NCBI RefSeq assembly: GCF_026210795.1
Contig: NC_089445.1
Span: forward strand, 4,030,001-4,094,000
Origin: Rhizophagus irregularis
Taxonomy: Eukaryota; Glomeromycota; Glomeromycetes; Glomerales; Glomeraceae
Length of the DNA stretch: 64,000 nt
Reading direction: 5' to 3'
Shown: piece by piece, positions 35,785 through 48,622 of the stretch
Position numbering within the stretch: the stretch's first letter is position 1
Layout of the letters: each line of letters starts with the position of its first letter
Translations under genes and position numbers: made by a program
The notes under the pieces: generated by a model
Seen by the model: only the letters and a program-made list of their open reading frames with translations
What the model was told of the DNA's origin: nothing
Databases searched by the model: none

Positions 35785-36831
35785 ATGCGCCATTTAAAAC
35801 GTCTTCTCTTTGGAATTATTCTCTTATCATCCTTTGATTCAGCTTTTGCTGACGAATATGACCCTAGTCAAGACATATTTGATCAATTAATCAATGTGAT
35901 TGCTCCTCTACTGATAATTTTTTTATTTGACACGGAAGAAGTTAAGAAACCCCCAGAAGATAAGAAAAAACCAGTAGACAATAGAGAGTCAGAAGCGAGA
36001 AATTCAGAAAATTTAGACGTAGAGACGGCAGAAAGACCCAAGTCAACGTTAAAATCATCCTCTAAACGAGCTTCCGAAGATAATAGAGCAGAAGAGAAAG
36101 AAAATATAGGAGGGACCCCAATAAATTCGAGAGGAGATTTAGGTGAAAAAACGGAAGAAAGACCCAAGTCAACGTTAAAACAATCCCCTAAACGAGTTTT
36201 CGATGACTTTCTTTATATTTTATCCTCATTCGTTCTACCAACTATAGTATTTTATATAAACCACGAAGAATTCGCAACGCCCATCTGGATTCCAATCCTT
36301 TCTGTAGCCATAACTGGTGTTATTATCATTTCAATCGTATGGATTTATATGTTCCCAAAAAGTCCCAAAATACCTATGGTGTTAGCTGATATATTTTCAC
36401 TCACTCATGAAATTTGTTTCATATTTTACACCCGATATAACCCGGTGAATAATTTAAATTTAAAAAACGGATTCAGCTACTTACACGTAGCACTTTTAAT
36501 CTTCGGGACGATTATTTTGCTTTATGTATATTACAAGTTGATTAAGGAGAAAGCAGTACCTAACAATAGATTCATTATTATTTGCAATAGACTATATCTC
36601 TTAACGAATCCAGTAATCCAAATGTTAAATATGGCACTACTTTCTGGCAATGGCTATTATTTGACGAAATTAATATTAGCAATAAATATAACTTTCCTCT
36701 CAAGAATTGTAGATTATGCTAGAGAAAAACCGGATTTAAATAATCACCTCGATGAACAAATAGGCTATCTATATGGTACAGTTATCAGTGCCTTTGGCCA
36801 AAATGTTGGGTCTTGGAATTTTACTTTTTGA
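35785..36831 (+). CDS. Multi-pass membrane protein of unknown function, 348 residues
   Basis: A single-exon gene from ATG 35785 to TGA. Residues 1-22 (MRHLKRLLFGIILLSSFDSA) are a signal peptide or first membrane segment. A hydrophobic stretch at about 35-50 (LINVIAPLLIIFLF) is followed by a charged, disordered region (about 52-140) with two copies of ERPKSTLK-x-S-x-KR (about residues 83 and 123). The C-terminal half has about four to five membrane segments (FLYILSSFVLPTIVFYI, IPILSVAITGVIIISIVWIY, YLHVALLIFGTIILLYVYY, PVIQMLNMALL, LILAINITFLSRIV) and ends GQNVGSWNFTF. I do not recognise the family. The phospho-site-like SxKR repeats suggest a cytosolic regulatory loop; this is inference. Confidence 0.8.
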   Translation: MRHLKRLLFGIILLSSFDSAFADEYDPSQDIFDQLINVIAPLLIIFLFDTEEVKKPPEDKKKPVDNRESEARNSENLDVETAERPKSTLKSSSKRASEDNRAEEKENIGGTPINSRGDLGEKTEERPKSTLKQSPKRVFDDFLYILSSFVLPTIVFYINHEEFATPIWIPILSVAITGVIIISIVWIYMFPKSPKIPMVLADIFSLTHEICFIFYTRYNPVNNLNLKNGFSYLHVALLIFGTIILLYVYYKLIKEKAVPNNRFIIICNRLYLLTNPVIQMLNMALLSGNGYYLTKLILAINITFLSRIVDYAREKPDLNNHLDEQIGYLYGTVISAFGQNVGSWNFTF

Positions 36832-38005
36832 TAAAATATTTTACACTTTACTATTATCATCTTCCCTTATTTTTATTTACATTTCGTACATCTCATCTTT
36901 TTATTTTCGATAAATTTTTTATTTTTGTTATTTGTTTTTTATTTTAAATGCGACATTATTATTTTGGCTATGAAAAATTGGAATACCGTAAATTTTCACG
37001 AATTTTAGAATCATCAAAAAGATCATCGGTAAATCTGTAAAGCTTTTTAATTCTTCCGTTAAGTATCAATTTTTCCAAGATAAATTATCAATAAATTCTG
37101 TCAGCGAAGTTGTATAATTGCAAGATATTTTATAATTACTGTTCACCTCGATTGCTTGCGTTGACTATTAACAAATTTCTCAAGAATTTGTTACGTACGT
37201 TGATATCAATTTCGCTAGTTTCGTAATATTATACTGTAATATTTTTATAAAACAAAAAGTTGAGTTTCTAATAAAAATTTTCTAAAGATGTATACATGAT
37301 ATAGGTAAGTATAATCGTCTGAGTGCATATTATAATAACATTAACGAATCAAAATTTCCTCATAATGAAAATGTCGATTGCATCCTAGCCGGATACTCTA
37401 CAAGATGTTATTTTTTGTGATTGCAAAGTAATGATGATATACGAGAACTTACACTTGAAATATCTCATACACTAACCAAATATTGACGAAAGTGAATCCA
37501 AGATAATACTAGTGTATTTACCAATTTCAATGACGGCCATCAACGAATGATGTATCAGACCACTAAATATCATCACCAGTATGATGTAATGCCGGCCAGT
37601 ATTTTAATAGATTTTTAATTCTGGCCAAAAGTACATGTGTGTGATCACATGTCTCCATGTTTCTCGTCATCAAGATTTTTTCATTAAAGGTAAACGAAAA
37701 CAACACCGATGACACAAATCCTAATTGGCTAGTGTTACTTACAGAAATTTCATTAACTTAGAATGTATTCCGTTAACTGCCTGACAAGAGTATGATAATC
37801 TGGTGACAGACCATATCAGATTTCGAATATAATTAATAAAGGACCAACAAATACTAATATAGTGAATTTTTTTTTTTACTCATTATTTCATTGTACTGTA
37901 CGATATATTTACAATAACCACGAAAATTAATCTATAATTTATTCAACTATAAAGGCATGTTGTCTACAAATAATACGAATAAAAAGTACATCATAATTAA
38001 GTGTC
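36832..38005. other. Intergenic; dispersed repeat and start of copy B
   Basis: AT-rich with no gene. A dispersed repeat (GCCGGCCAGTATTTTAATAG...CTGGCCAAAAGTACATG, about 37590-37640) is also found at 53473 and 58446. Copy B of the segmental duplication begins at about 37692. Confidence 0.6.
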
Positions 38006-40033
38006 CTATAACTCACATTTGTTTATGTCACAGTCATAACTTGGTATGTTAACTTCATCGTTTTCTGGTGTTTTTGATATTTCTAATGTTGTTTCGATTT
38101 CTTTAAAACTAACATTTTCTGATACAACTAAAGGCTCATTATTATTGAGTTCTTCAAGTTCTGAAATTACTTGACGAATTTTTGGTCTTGTATTTGGTTC
38201 ATGTTGCCAACACTCTATTGAAATAAATAACGACAGTTAAAATTTGATTACTAAAAAATCATAATATAATTTCATACTTACTTTCATACAGCGCAATGAA
38301 TTTATGGTTTGTGCTTGGAGAAGGTTTTTCTCTCATACCCTCAAGGATGTTCGACTTGATTTTAATAATTTCGAAAGGGAAATTATTTTTTGTTTCAAAA
38401 TCAAAAGGCGATTCACGACTTGTTAATTCCCAGAATAATACTCCTAGACTATATATATCAGATTTTTTAGTTAAATCACACGAATGATCTTTAGGAATTT
38501 TGGATCCATGTAAGGAATTAAACCATGTGCTTTTTCTTTTTTGTTGATAACCGATCCGTGTAGACGTGAACGTCCGAAATCTGCTATTTTTATCGAATGT
38601 TGATGTATTAAAACATTGCCGGGATGCTAAATAAAAAATATGTTAATTATAAAAAAAACAACATAAATTGGAAGCAAATATAATATTCTGTAATAACTTA
38701 CGAGATCACTGTGGATAATTTGATGCCTATGTAGACACAAAACTGCACTCGCGATATCATTTGCAAATTTTAATTGATCTTCCCATCTAAAAGTTGCAGC
38801 GTTTTCCCTTAAATACTCTCCTAATGTTCCACTATCCGCATATTCGAGGATGAGCGAATAATTTGTTTCGCCTAAAAAAGAAATACAGTACTTATAAGTG
38901 TTTATACAAAGTGGACAGAGAATATTGGATTTTTCATATCTAAACCAGATACTATCAGAAACTCGCACTTAAAACATGGGAGTCTTATCTAGTATATTAG
39001 TAATGTTATAAATGTTAAGAAGATATCAATACCGATAGTTTTCAATAGCAGGTCTAGGATGGCGTCATTGAGTTGTGTAACTGTTATCTCAGTATTTTCA
39101 TTTACATAAAAAAATATTTTTTACCTTCGAGTGTCGTAACTCCACAGATTTTAATAATATTTGGGTGACAATTAACTTTTCCCATTAAATAAACCTAGAA
39201 AATAATAACGTGAGACTTTATCTACAAACAAAAAAATGCTCATAAACAAAACAAACCTCATTAATAATATCATCCCTAAAACTATTGCGAAATCTTTTAA
39301 TTGCATATGTTGTTGTTCCCATCCATTTTGTAGTGTAAACCGAAGCAGAACCTCCAAAGCCGATAGTCTTAGAAAGATTCTCAAATTCTCGAGGATCGTA
39401 ATAATTAATTATCTGTGATACCTCTCCATCCAATAATATTTTTATTTCGTTTGTATCACACACTTCGAGCTATAGGTATCATGAATTCAAAATTAACTTC
39501 ACCATATTAATTAGAGGTGGCGCAGCAGATACCATATTTGGCGATTTGCTATCATTTGGATTTTCTGTATTTTAGTATAACCTAACCAAAACGAAAATTT
39601 CTGCTGTGCCGTAAAAAAAAACCATTTAAATATCGGGCTTTTTCGCTTTTTTCCACTCGTCTTTCCTATGTGGCGCAGTCCAAAAATCAACTAACTATAT
39701 CAGATATAGTTATTTTTAATAACTAAATAAAGTAAATTATGTGTTAATATTGACAAGAAAACAGAAGAAGCGGAAAATAAAATAGTAAATAGTCTTTCTT
39801 ACTTTCTAAATTGTTGTATATGATCCTCGTTGTTTACTTATTTAAATTTGCTCATTAAGTTTCATATACGACCAACAAAGTGTCTGAGGGAATTTTTTTT
39901 TAACTTCAGAGAATAGGTGACAAGAAAATCCCAGTCTATTGAACGAAATGATAGGTTTAAGTGAACAAAAATATTCAGCCGATATTTTTGGGGAATGATG
40001 ATCATTTTGGTGCGACAATTAAAAACGTGCCCG
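37692..40033. repeat. Segmental duplication, copy B (first part)
   Basis: Collinear with 28330-30753; homology continues at 40441-40942 (matching 34066-34600). It carries the frameshifted kinase copy. Confidence 0.85.
38006..39469 (-). pseudogene. Protein kinase copy B, frameshifted
   Basis: Exons mirror copy A on the minus strand: 39469-39257, 39194-39125, 38871-38702, 38626-38282, 38214-38006. Four exons have the same phase as in copy A. Exon 4 is 345 bases instead of 346, because a T run near 38499-38502 has four T where copy A has five. The frame is lost just after MDP in the activation/APE region and hits a stop within about ten codons, removing the C-lobe. The glycine loop, Lys and catalytic Asp are intact (IIHSDL, so His-Ser-Asp in place of HRD). 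It is either a recent pseudogene or a base-call error in a homopolymer. Confidence 0.75.
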
Positions 40034-40518
40034 ATTAAGCATAGGGAAAGTTCCATATATGTTTTATCAATGTTACACATATGATTTTACTATAGAATTC
40101 AATCCGCCATAAATGCATTATAGTACATAGTAAACAACTTAACACCTGATAAAACCACTTCGTTTTATTGAAAACTATCAACATATTCAAAGACAACCGA
40201 TGTTACTAGGAAGAACTTGAACTGTTACACTAATAAAATTTGGTCTTTTTTTTATTGTTCCTAGACTCACGTGAGAAAGAATAAGAGCTAAATGATGATC
40301 TTTTCCTTGAAATTTTTTGTGAGACCTTCAAAATCGGCTCAATGATCTGTTATAAAATCGATTTCAGCCAATCAGATCTTTGCTGATAAACAAATGAAAT
40401 CAAACTACCCTTATGCTTCCCGATTATTGGTCCTTTATATAAGCTAGATAGTTACACAAATTCGATTTCAGTACAAAAACTCTTTGGCGAAAAAAAATAT
40501 AATTGTGAATAATCTTAC

Positions 40519-40607
40519 GTGATTTTCAGTTTGTAGAAATTGCGATTTGCTTTAGAAAGAACGTGAAATTTTTCCGTTAAAATTTGATTTAACGTATATT
40601 GCAGCAT
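40519..40607 (-). CDS. Possible 5' exon of kinase copy B
   Basis: Counterpart of 34167-34255: the same 89 bases from ATG to donor (GTAAGA) with the same frame, reading MLQYTLNQILTEKFHVLSKA. It lies about 1 kb upstream of the first visible kinase exon of copy B. The phase mismatch noted for copy A applies here too. Confidence 0.4.
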
Positions 40608-40940
40608 TTCACTGGCCTTAAAGTCTCTGCATTCTATATACTGTAGCACAACTTCAGTGAATCATTCATGCGTATGATCGTATATTATATATCGATTCAA
40701 CAAATCAATGGTCGATCATCCATCAGTATTAAAAAAAACATTGCGTATCACAAATTACTATTACTCATATTGTATCGTAGAGGATTCCTCCGTAAAAATT
40801 AAAATCAGTCATGAAAAGAGAGTATTCGAATTATCTTGTAGTTCTTCAATCGTTTTATTGTGCCAGAAAATAAGAACTATATAATTTTTTTTTAAATATA
40901 ATTTTTTGCAGTAATAGAATGTTTGATAAAACTTTCAGGA

Positions 40941-43900
40941 GTTTTTTATTCCTTTTAGAAATTTTCTTTTTTTAATTAAAGAACACGATTCGCAAAAAGT
41001 GAAAGAATTCTAAACCGATAATTTTTTTTTCTAATTTTATATCTAATGAACTATTATTGGTCTTATTATATTACAACAATATTAATAAGATTTATGTTTT
41101 AAAAATTGTCACTTTATTCTAATTTTTATTTGATATTGATCTACATCATTGCGCAGTTATAATTGTACCACTAGATGTTTACGGCCAAAGGATCTGCGAA
41201 ATTATGCAATTATGAAATTAATTCACGAGCTTTGGCCAGCATTAGATTTCCTTTTTGGTTTTATAACAAGGTATGGTAAAGAGATTCTATAAATTTGTTC
41301 CAGACTTCTAAAAAAGAATTCAAAAAAAGAACAATAGAATCATTAAATGCATATTACATGTAACCTATACAGACAATAAATTTCTGTAAAAGGGTAACAA
41401 AATAAGGATTAAAAAAGACAATTTTTGCTTTTTATTATTATTAAAAAAAATGGGATAATTATTTTAGAATTTTTTTTTGAATCAAAAAATTTAATTTTAT
41501 TGGCGTAAACATATGTAATACATGCAAAGAATTTTTTGTTGCATAATTCTTTACATTTTTACAATGAATTATTACATACAAAAAGACGTCATGAGAACTT
41601 TATTTATTTGATTAAAATGAAATAAATAAGTAATTTCTAAAAGAATAATATAGTTAATGAAATATTTGGCGTTTCAGAATTGGTCATTTATCATCTTTGT
41701 TTAGATAAGAGTCCAATCTAAATGAAGTATCTTATCAAAGAGAAATGGACAATACGAACAAATTTAGTTAATTATTTTTAATTTTTCTTTGTTTTTTTTA
41801 CCAAAAAAAGCAAAAAAAGGGTTTTATACATCAGTATAAATTTTTTTGAATCGGATCATCGGATCTATTAATTTTGCTATTTTTGCTATTGTACTATTAA
41901 GTTTTACGAAATCATCATTAAAAGCATGGACATTTTTGTCAAAGGTGATCTTCGTATAAACCACTATAAATAAACCCACGAATCTCACGAACCTAGAAAA
42001 ACCTCAAAACTTTTATTAAACCATATATTAGTAAATTACACTAAAATCACTATTAATTATCACTTGTTGATTTATATAAAAATTATTTACGCTCTTCAAA
42101 TTCATAAAAGAAACATTTTTAAATGAAAATTCTCTCGAAATTTTTTAAACCAGATTTTAAATATTTATCAAAATTCAAATTTAAATGAAAGTCACTTATG
42201 GCCGCTTGTATCAAGGCCATCTATAGCTTCCAATTTGTAATATTGGCACAAAATCATATCACGACGAAAGTTATCATGTGATCTGATTTACTAGAAAAGA
42301 TTTTGAAAAATTTTATTTGAATAGCCGATAACCATTTTATTAAATGTCAAAGATCGATGTTAAAATTATTGAAGAATGGATAAAGGATGAAATTGTTAAA
42401 TCAAATAGAAGGAGACAAGACTCGAAAGATTAAAGACGTTGTAACGTAAACATTTGTGAACCGTTCAATGTTAAACATTTTGTGAACCGTTCAATGTTAA
42501 ACAAGATGTTGGCACATTTTCTACGTGTCTCAGATTTTATTGGCTAATTTGATTCACGTGACTAAGACAACTTTCATACAAACAAATTACTATATAAAAT
42601 ACTGAAATTTTAAGACCAGTCAGGACTTCCCGTACCATTCCGAAATTAAACAACCCCCGAAAATAAGCAACCCTGGCCCGCATTATGGCGATTTTGAACA
42701 GAATTATGACTACTTTGGCCGGAATTAAGTTCAAAAATGGTTGTTTAATTTCGGAACGGTACGGTAGGTACAGTATATACTCATTTTTGACGATTTGTCG
42801 AGGATAAATTAATAAACTTCGTTTGTAATATTTAAAGATTATTATTTCTAACTAGCACAATCATTTAAGAATTGAGTTCTCTTTTATTCAAAAATTTGTC
42901 TTTTACTTTATATATTTTCCCAATTCGAATTAGATTTAGGATTGTGAGTGATTTGAGTCATTCAGAGGTCATTTCAAAAATTGTCAAACGAAATTGTAAT
43001 TAATTATATTTACCATCACTAGATTCATAAACACAAAATTTTATTTTATAATTTTATTAATAAATTGAGACTCGATTTTTCAAATTTTTTTTTTATTTAA
43101 ATCAAAATTTTTTCACAATTTTCATTTAATAAATATTGATTTATAAAATAAAATTAGGAAAACGGAAATCACTAGATCAACCGAAGCGTTATTTCTTATT
43201 AAAAGAATGAGACTTTCAATTGTTAAAAAACATAAACGTAATGGTGTACGACGATAAAATTATGTATTTACATTCTGTGTTAAATCAACCTTTTTGAATT
43301 TTGTTATCAACAAAAAATCCATCTATATAAAACTTCCATTATTCAATTTCATAACGCAAAAACCATATTTACGACATTTTGCAGTATACAATTTTTATAA
43401 TAAATTTACATTATTGTATAGTACCAATTTAAATATTTTCGTCCGTATTTTTTTTAATGACCAATTGAAAAAATCATGAATCAATCCGTCGTAAACTCTA
43501 CTTCTAATTCTTGCATACGTTGCCTATCACGCGTCTATTTTTGTACCTCGCGTTTTTGGTTACGTTTGCAATTAGACATTTAGACTGATACATTTTTAAT
43601 TTAACAGTGTATGTTTATATAAAATTAATAATTAATATACCCGTTTTCGGACTCGACATATATAAGCCCTGTTCAAGATCAGATCGTTCAGACCGAAAAA
43701 AAACAATTAAATATGATTACGATCCGATCTGATGATCTAGAATTGAACGGAGTAGTTAAAAAAAATCTGTCATTCACGTGATCTTCGGCCAATAATTTTA
43801 GTTACATCTTTTTTTTGCTAACCCGTATATTTTTAAAATTAACAATACAAAATAGATGTTATATAATAAATAAATAGAATATAAGAGAAGAAATTTTTTA

Positions 43901-46119
43901 TTATTTTATTTGTAATTATTTGTTCGATTGATTGCCAGATCGAATTTTACTCAAGTCAAAAATTCAATCGAATAACCATTATAGCCAATTAAAAAAAAAA
44001 AATAGTTCCACATAAAAAAATATTTTCGTGTATTACTTACTGTATAACGTCACGATCATGTAATTTTCATTTTTAATTTATACGAGATAATTTTATTTCC
44101 TTTTTTTAATCAATAGGAATAGAGATCCTATCGAATTAAAACCTGTGGGTAAATTTCCTTTAAATAAAATAATGTTGTCTAGTCAGATCTATTAATTTGA
44201 AATTTGATGACGTGTTTTATTTTTTTTTTGTTACGTTCTTTTTTAAAAACAACTTTTACCCGAAGGGTCGATCCAATTTCCAAAGGATTTTCGCTTAAAA
44301 ATCGTTTAAAATGTACCAAACCTAATACAGAATAATAAAAAGTTTTGACACTTATAGCAGTATACTTATAATTAATGCTTCAAACACTAAATAGTAAAAA
44401 ACGCGCTGATCTGGAAGAAAATTTTGATTAGTACCTTAAGCCCATGAAATAATTCCTTAATGATCAAATTGAGTCACGCAAAAGAATCAATTCAAAATAT
44501 CAATTTCGTTAAAATATTGATCATATGACATATCGCGTTATATAATTTATATAATTTAAAAAGTGATTTGCTCTTTCATTAAAAATCGCACGATTGTGGG
44601 TAAATCTCTGTTTGTTCATATACTAATATAAATACACAAGTTTGCTACCAAAGGTCGAATTCATCTAATAATATTATGCTGTGAAATAAGATATTCTAAA
44701 ACAACACTTTCAGTGTTTGATTCTTCCGCCCTATCGCCAATGAATCAATTTTTTTTTTTTGAAAAATTATACTGTAATTTTCTAATAGGGGAAATTTTAT
44801 ATGAAAAAGTATGGTTGTTATCAGGCATATGCTTTTATCTGTACTTGAATGTGAATGTGACTAAAACCTTTAAGTAATATTTCTTAGTAATTTTGATAAC
44901 GATAATGAACCAATATCATGATTGTACCATTTAAAAGGTTGACACTTTGTTTCTTTGATAGTGAGTCATACCTGATTGTAAATCAGATCAGATTAATATT
45001 ATTTATGAATTTGTTAAGTCGCGAGCAAAACTAAAATTTCATCACCCAGTAAACAGAAACCCTTAATTTGGAAATACCTTTGTACTGTATATCAAAATCG
45101 GGCAAATTGAAACTAGCTTTGCCTGCAACAATATCTCAATGAAGTTTGGTAGATAGTAATTTTGATACTGTAATATATCCGTAAGAATATTTTAATTGTA
45201 TAATAAATTTTATTATTATTATTATTATTATGATCTTCGATCTTTTTTAAAAAAATTATAAACATTTTAGGAGTTAGACGTTTCCTAGCCCATATTGAAC
45301 TTATTAATATAATTAGTAAGAATGAATTTGCAAGAATGAATTGGCTAACCAATAAATTTTGTTTAGAAAATTAATCATTAAGTTAAGAATACGTACAATA
45401 ATATTTTAATAAATTACTAAGGATAAGTTCCAGAGCCACGATATGATCATATGAATATTATTATTATTAAAATTAAAATCGGGTTATACCTGTTGTTTAA
45501 TAATACGAGAGAAACCGTAAGAATAAATTTTTTTTTAATTTCAAAATCTTTATAATGTTACTACTTACATTATCAAACACAATGTTTATCCTAAGTCATC
45601 CAATGTCTCTATTTTCAGCTTGCTGCATTTGATACAACAGCACGAACGAACAAATTCTACCGAGTAAAAGTCATCATTTCATTTATTTGCCTTTTATTCA
45701 ATTTCCTCATATGTCGCTGTTCCCTGCTATATAAATATTCTTTAAAATTTCTTATAATCATCGAGATTGATCTCACATAATTTGAAATTTCTTAATTATT
45801 GTTAAATTTAATAAAATGAAAAGGATAAAAAAAATTTTCACGTCTAATATGAAATAAGATATGATGGTGATATGATTCATATCCAGAAATAATCCTCTAG
45901 TTATAATCTGATCTATTTTCCTACATATATATCCCTAGAGTATCGTACTATATAGTATTATTGTGTAATTGATATGATAATTTATAAACTGAAAATGCTC
46001 ATTTTCTTTGGATCAGAAGTTGGTGATCAAAATTTTAAACTACAGTTCCTCTAAATAGAAAAAAGTACGTGCGAGTCCCATCAGATTTTCCCAACATTAT
46101 ATAAAAGTTTTTTAAAAAA
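40941..46119. other. Intergenic, very AT-rich, repeat remnants only
   Basis: About 5 kb without a supportable gene. It contains a MITE (42630-42764), a short direct duplication near 42448-42506 (period about 28, unit includes TGTGAACCGTTCAATGTTAA), a diverged inverted repeat at about 43667-43745 (GTTCAAGATCAGATCGTTCA versus its reverse), and an (ATT)n microsatellite at about 45206-45231. Confidence 0.65.
42630..42764. mobile_element. 135-bp MITE with 24-bp inverted ends
   Basis: CCGTACCATTCCGAAATTAA plus CAA at 42630-42653 is inverted at 42741-42764 with one mismatch. The outer flanks (CAGTCAGGACTTC; GTAGGTACAGTA) are also weakly inverted and include CAGT, so the true ends may lie a little further out. 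The interior is richer in GC than its surroundings. Confidence 0.75.
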
Positions 46120-46337
46120 TTATTTCCATAACATAGGCACAGTGGCTTCGAGTGGTTCATCCCGCAATTGTTGGTCTCTTTTTAAATCTGGATAATGTTC
46201 AAGTTTATTAATATAATTCTCTAAGGCTTGTATATTGTTGGTACGATAACAAAATGTATGCGATATTACATTCAATCCTCGATAGCTTAATGCCAAGCAG
46301 CAAATACAAAATCCTTTTGCTCTTGTTGTGTCGATAA
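46120..46337 (-). CDS. Possible last exon of an unknown gene
   Basis: Behind a good acceptor (CTTCCTTCAG), the minus strand is open for 72 codons to TAA. It reads IDTTRAKGFCICCLALSYRG, then LNVISHTFCYRTNNIQALEN and ...LEHYPDLKRDQQLRDEPLEA. The composition is protein-like, with cysteines, charged residues and little AT bias. An upstream exon is likely near 46590-46670, where a membrane-like segment (ILKIYAFIFLLFGVISL) precedes a donor, but that frame has a stop before the junction. It may be a decayed gene; I do not recognise it. Confidence 0.35.
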
Positions 46338-47909
46338 CTGAAGGAAGAATTGAACGGTGAAAATTTTTTTGGTTGTTCTTTTTACTCTTTTATACGATAT
46401 ATTCAATATATAATTTTCTTTTCTTTTATTTTTCTTTTTTTCATTTTGCTAGACGCACCAGGTATATTATTATAGCAAAGTAAGAGGTATAAAAGCAGAT
46501 AAAATCAATTCAGATTGAGAGAAATACAAAATAGGTAGAAGATAAATACTGAACATATATAAATATTTTAAAAGAAATATTTTAATTTTAAAATAGCATA
46601 CCTTTGGGTTAAAGTGAAATTACGCCAAATAACAAGAAAATAAAAGCATAAATCTTGAGTATTTTGTCATCCTGTAAATATGAAAGTCAAACGTTTAAAC
46701 ATTTTTATCTCTTGATAATCAATGAACATCTTCCCAGTAACACCAACAAATTTTCACCCCACGTGACTTTTATAGCGTGATCAGCTTTAAAAAATACATA
46801 TTTTTGAAAAGCTTATACTTGGAATATTGTATTGTTATAAAGCTGTAAAAAAATTTATTTACGATAAACTATTGATAAACTCATTTTTTTATAGTTTTTA
46901 TATATGTTAATTTTAACACTTTAGTTAAATGAGAGCGACTAAGTTATTTAGCAGGTATTGAAAACACTTTACATTTATTATTAGTTATTGCTTAAATATT
47001 CGCGAATAATAATTTTTTTTTAATGAAATTACTGTGTTGCATTTGTTTTTTTAACTTTATGGTGTTAATTCAGTACTTTAGCCAAATGAAATAGGTCTAG
47101 GAAGCTTAAGTAAAGTTGGGATTACTGTGCCGCGCACGGTTTTTTTTTCACTTTACACTTTACAGCGTATTTTTGTAAAATAAAACAAACCTTTGAGGGT
47201 TATATAAAGTCATTCAGCAGGTGTAGAATTACTCAGATATTAAATTTTATCAAGTCAGCTTGAATATAATGTAGTAATTAGTATTTTTTATAATGGTGTA
47301 TTTGAAAATTCAATAATAGTGTAAAGTGTTAAAAAGTTCTCTTTTAAATGTGCTTATTATAAAAATAGTAAAATAATTTTATTTTTATGATGTTTTAAGA
47401 CTTTTTTCTTTTTTTGTCTTATTTTTTTCTTTTATTTTCTTTATCACGTACGAAATCAATTCGCATGACAAGGCGAAAGCATTGTGTAGTTCCGAACCTA
47501 AAACATCATTTTGTTCATTGGCATCGGATTTACTAGTAAAATTTCAATTTCAGAAGGTATTATTATGTGGATTATTACGTAATAAACGATTTGATTTTCT
47601 TTACCACGCGCGAAATTGATCGCATGAAACTGATGAAATCACTGCGAAATTCTGACTAAGAACAACCAATTTCTTGTTTAATAGAATCAGATTTTCCACT
47701 TTTTCGAACATCTATATTTTTTGGAAAAGGCACATATATTTTGCATATGAATTTATAATACAATTTTTTTTTAAAAAAAAAATAGATTTCGCGAAATAAA
47801 CACAATTTTTGAAATTTATCTTTTTTATTTAATTAAAACTTTTAAAAATTGTATTAAAAATTTCTGAAACCTAATATTTATTATTTTAATATATACAGTA
47901 CATATTATT
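46338..47909. other. Intergenic and left part of tandem unit 1
   Basis: From about 46980 the sequence matches the spacers at 52620 and 57570, so the array begins here. No gene is seen. The CpG-containing motif GTGCCGCGCACGG lies at about 47128. Confidence 0.6.
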
Positions 47910-47925
47910 GGATGGGGAGTAGCTA
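47910..47925. repeat. Target-site duplication, left copy
   Basis: GGATGGGGAGTAGCTA, identical to 48619-48634. Confidence 0.9.
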
Positions 47926-48580
47926 CCACGACACAAAGAAAAGGGAAAAAGAAAGTAACGGAGTTATCGGATGATGATGTTGAAGAAAAGAAAAATGAAA
48001 ACAAAAAGCGTATAGTGCGAAAGCAGGGAGAAAGGGAAAATTCTGATACAGAATGAACAAATTATCCCCAAAATTTTAACAATCTTGAAAATTTTATTTT
48101 TAAAAGAGCAATACTGGAATTTGATTGAGTTTTTACCTACTTAACACAGAGAGCGTGTTCAAGAGAAAATTTGATATTTTCCGCGGTAGTATAGTTTTTC
48201 TTTTTAAATTTCCAAGACAGAATTTTATTTTATTTTTTTTTTTATCGCTTTTAATGTAGTTTAAATCATTTAGTTTTTATTTGAAATTTCTTCACAATTA
48301 ATTTGATTGATTTTAAAATAGTAAAGCCTCAACATATAAAATAGCAAAAATCAAAAAAAAAAAAACATCGTAAAATAATAGAACAGTAGCGTAGGTTGGA
48401 AACAATATAATTATAGAATCGAACACAATGTATTAGTTTAGATTTTATATTAATAGTTATAGTTAGATTATACTCAGTTATAGGGTTTAGAAAGTCTTTG
48501 AACTTTCTTTGCTCTAAGTGCTTTTGTATTTTTTTGTCAGATTTATTTTAAATCGTTTACAATTAATAAAGCGCGTTACT

Positions 48581-48618
<38 letters not shown>
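47926..48618 (+). pseudogene. 5'-truncated processed retrocopy with poly(A) tail
   Basis: About 690 bases lie between identical 16-bp direct repeats and end in 34 consecutive A (48585-48618), 15 bases after an AATAAA. The first 43 codons are open to a TGA at 48054-48056 and encode a Lys/Glu/Asp-rich C-terminus (KGKKKVTELSDDDVEEKKNE...GERENSDTE) followed by a long 3'UTR-like tail. This is the structure left by target-primed reverse transcription of an mRNA that was truncated at its 5' end. The source gene is not in the window. A non-coding LINE 3' end is less likely given the open C-terminal frame. Confidence 0.85.

Positions 48619-48622
<4 letters not shown>

Noticed and set aside
42448-42506. 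Possible CRISPR-like repeat-spacer
   Set aside because: Just two adjacent copies of a ~28-base unit without spacers, in a eukaryotic genome.
45113-45352. 79-codon minus frame
   Set aside because: Runs through an (ATT)n microsatellite and an AT-rich stretch; no splice signals or conserved pattern.
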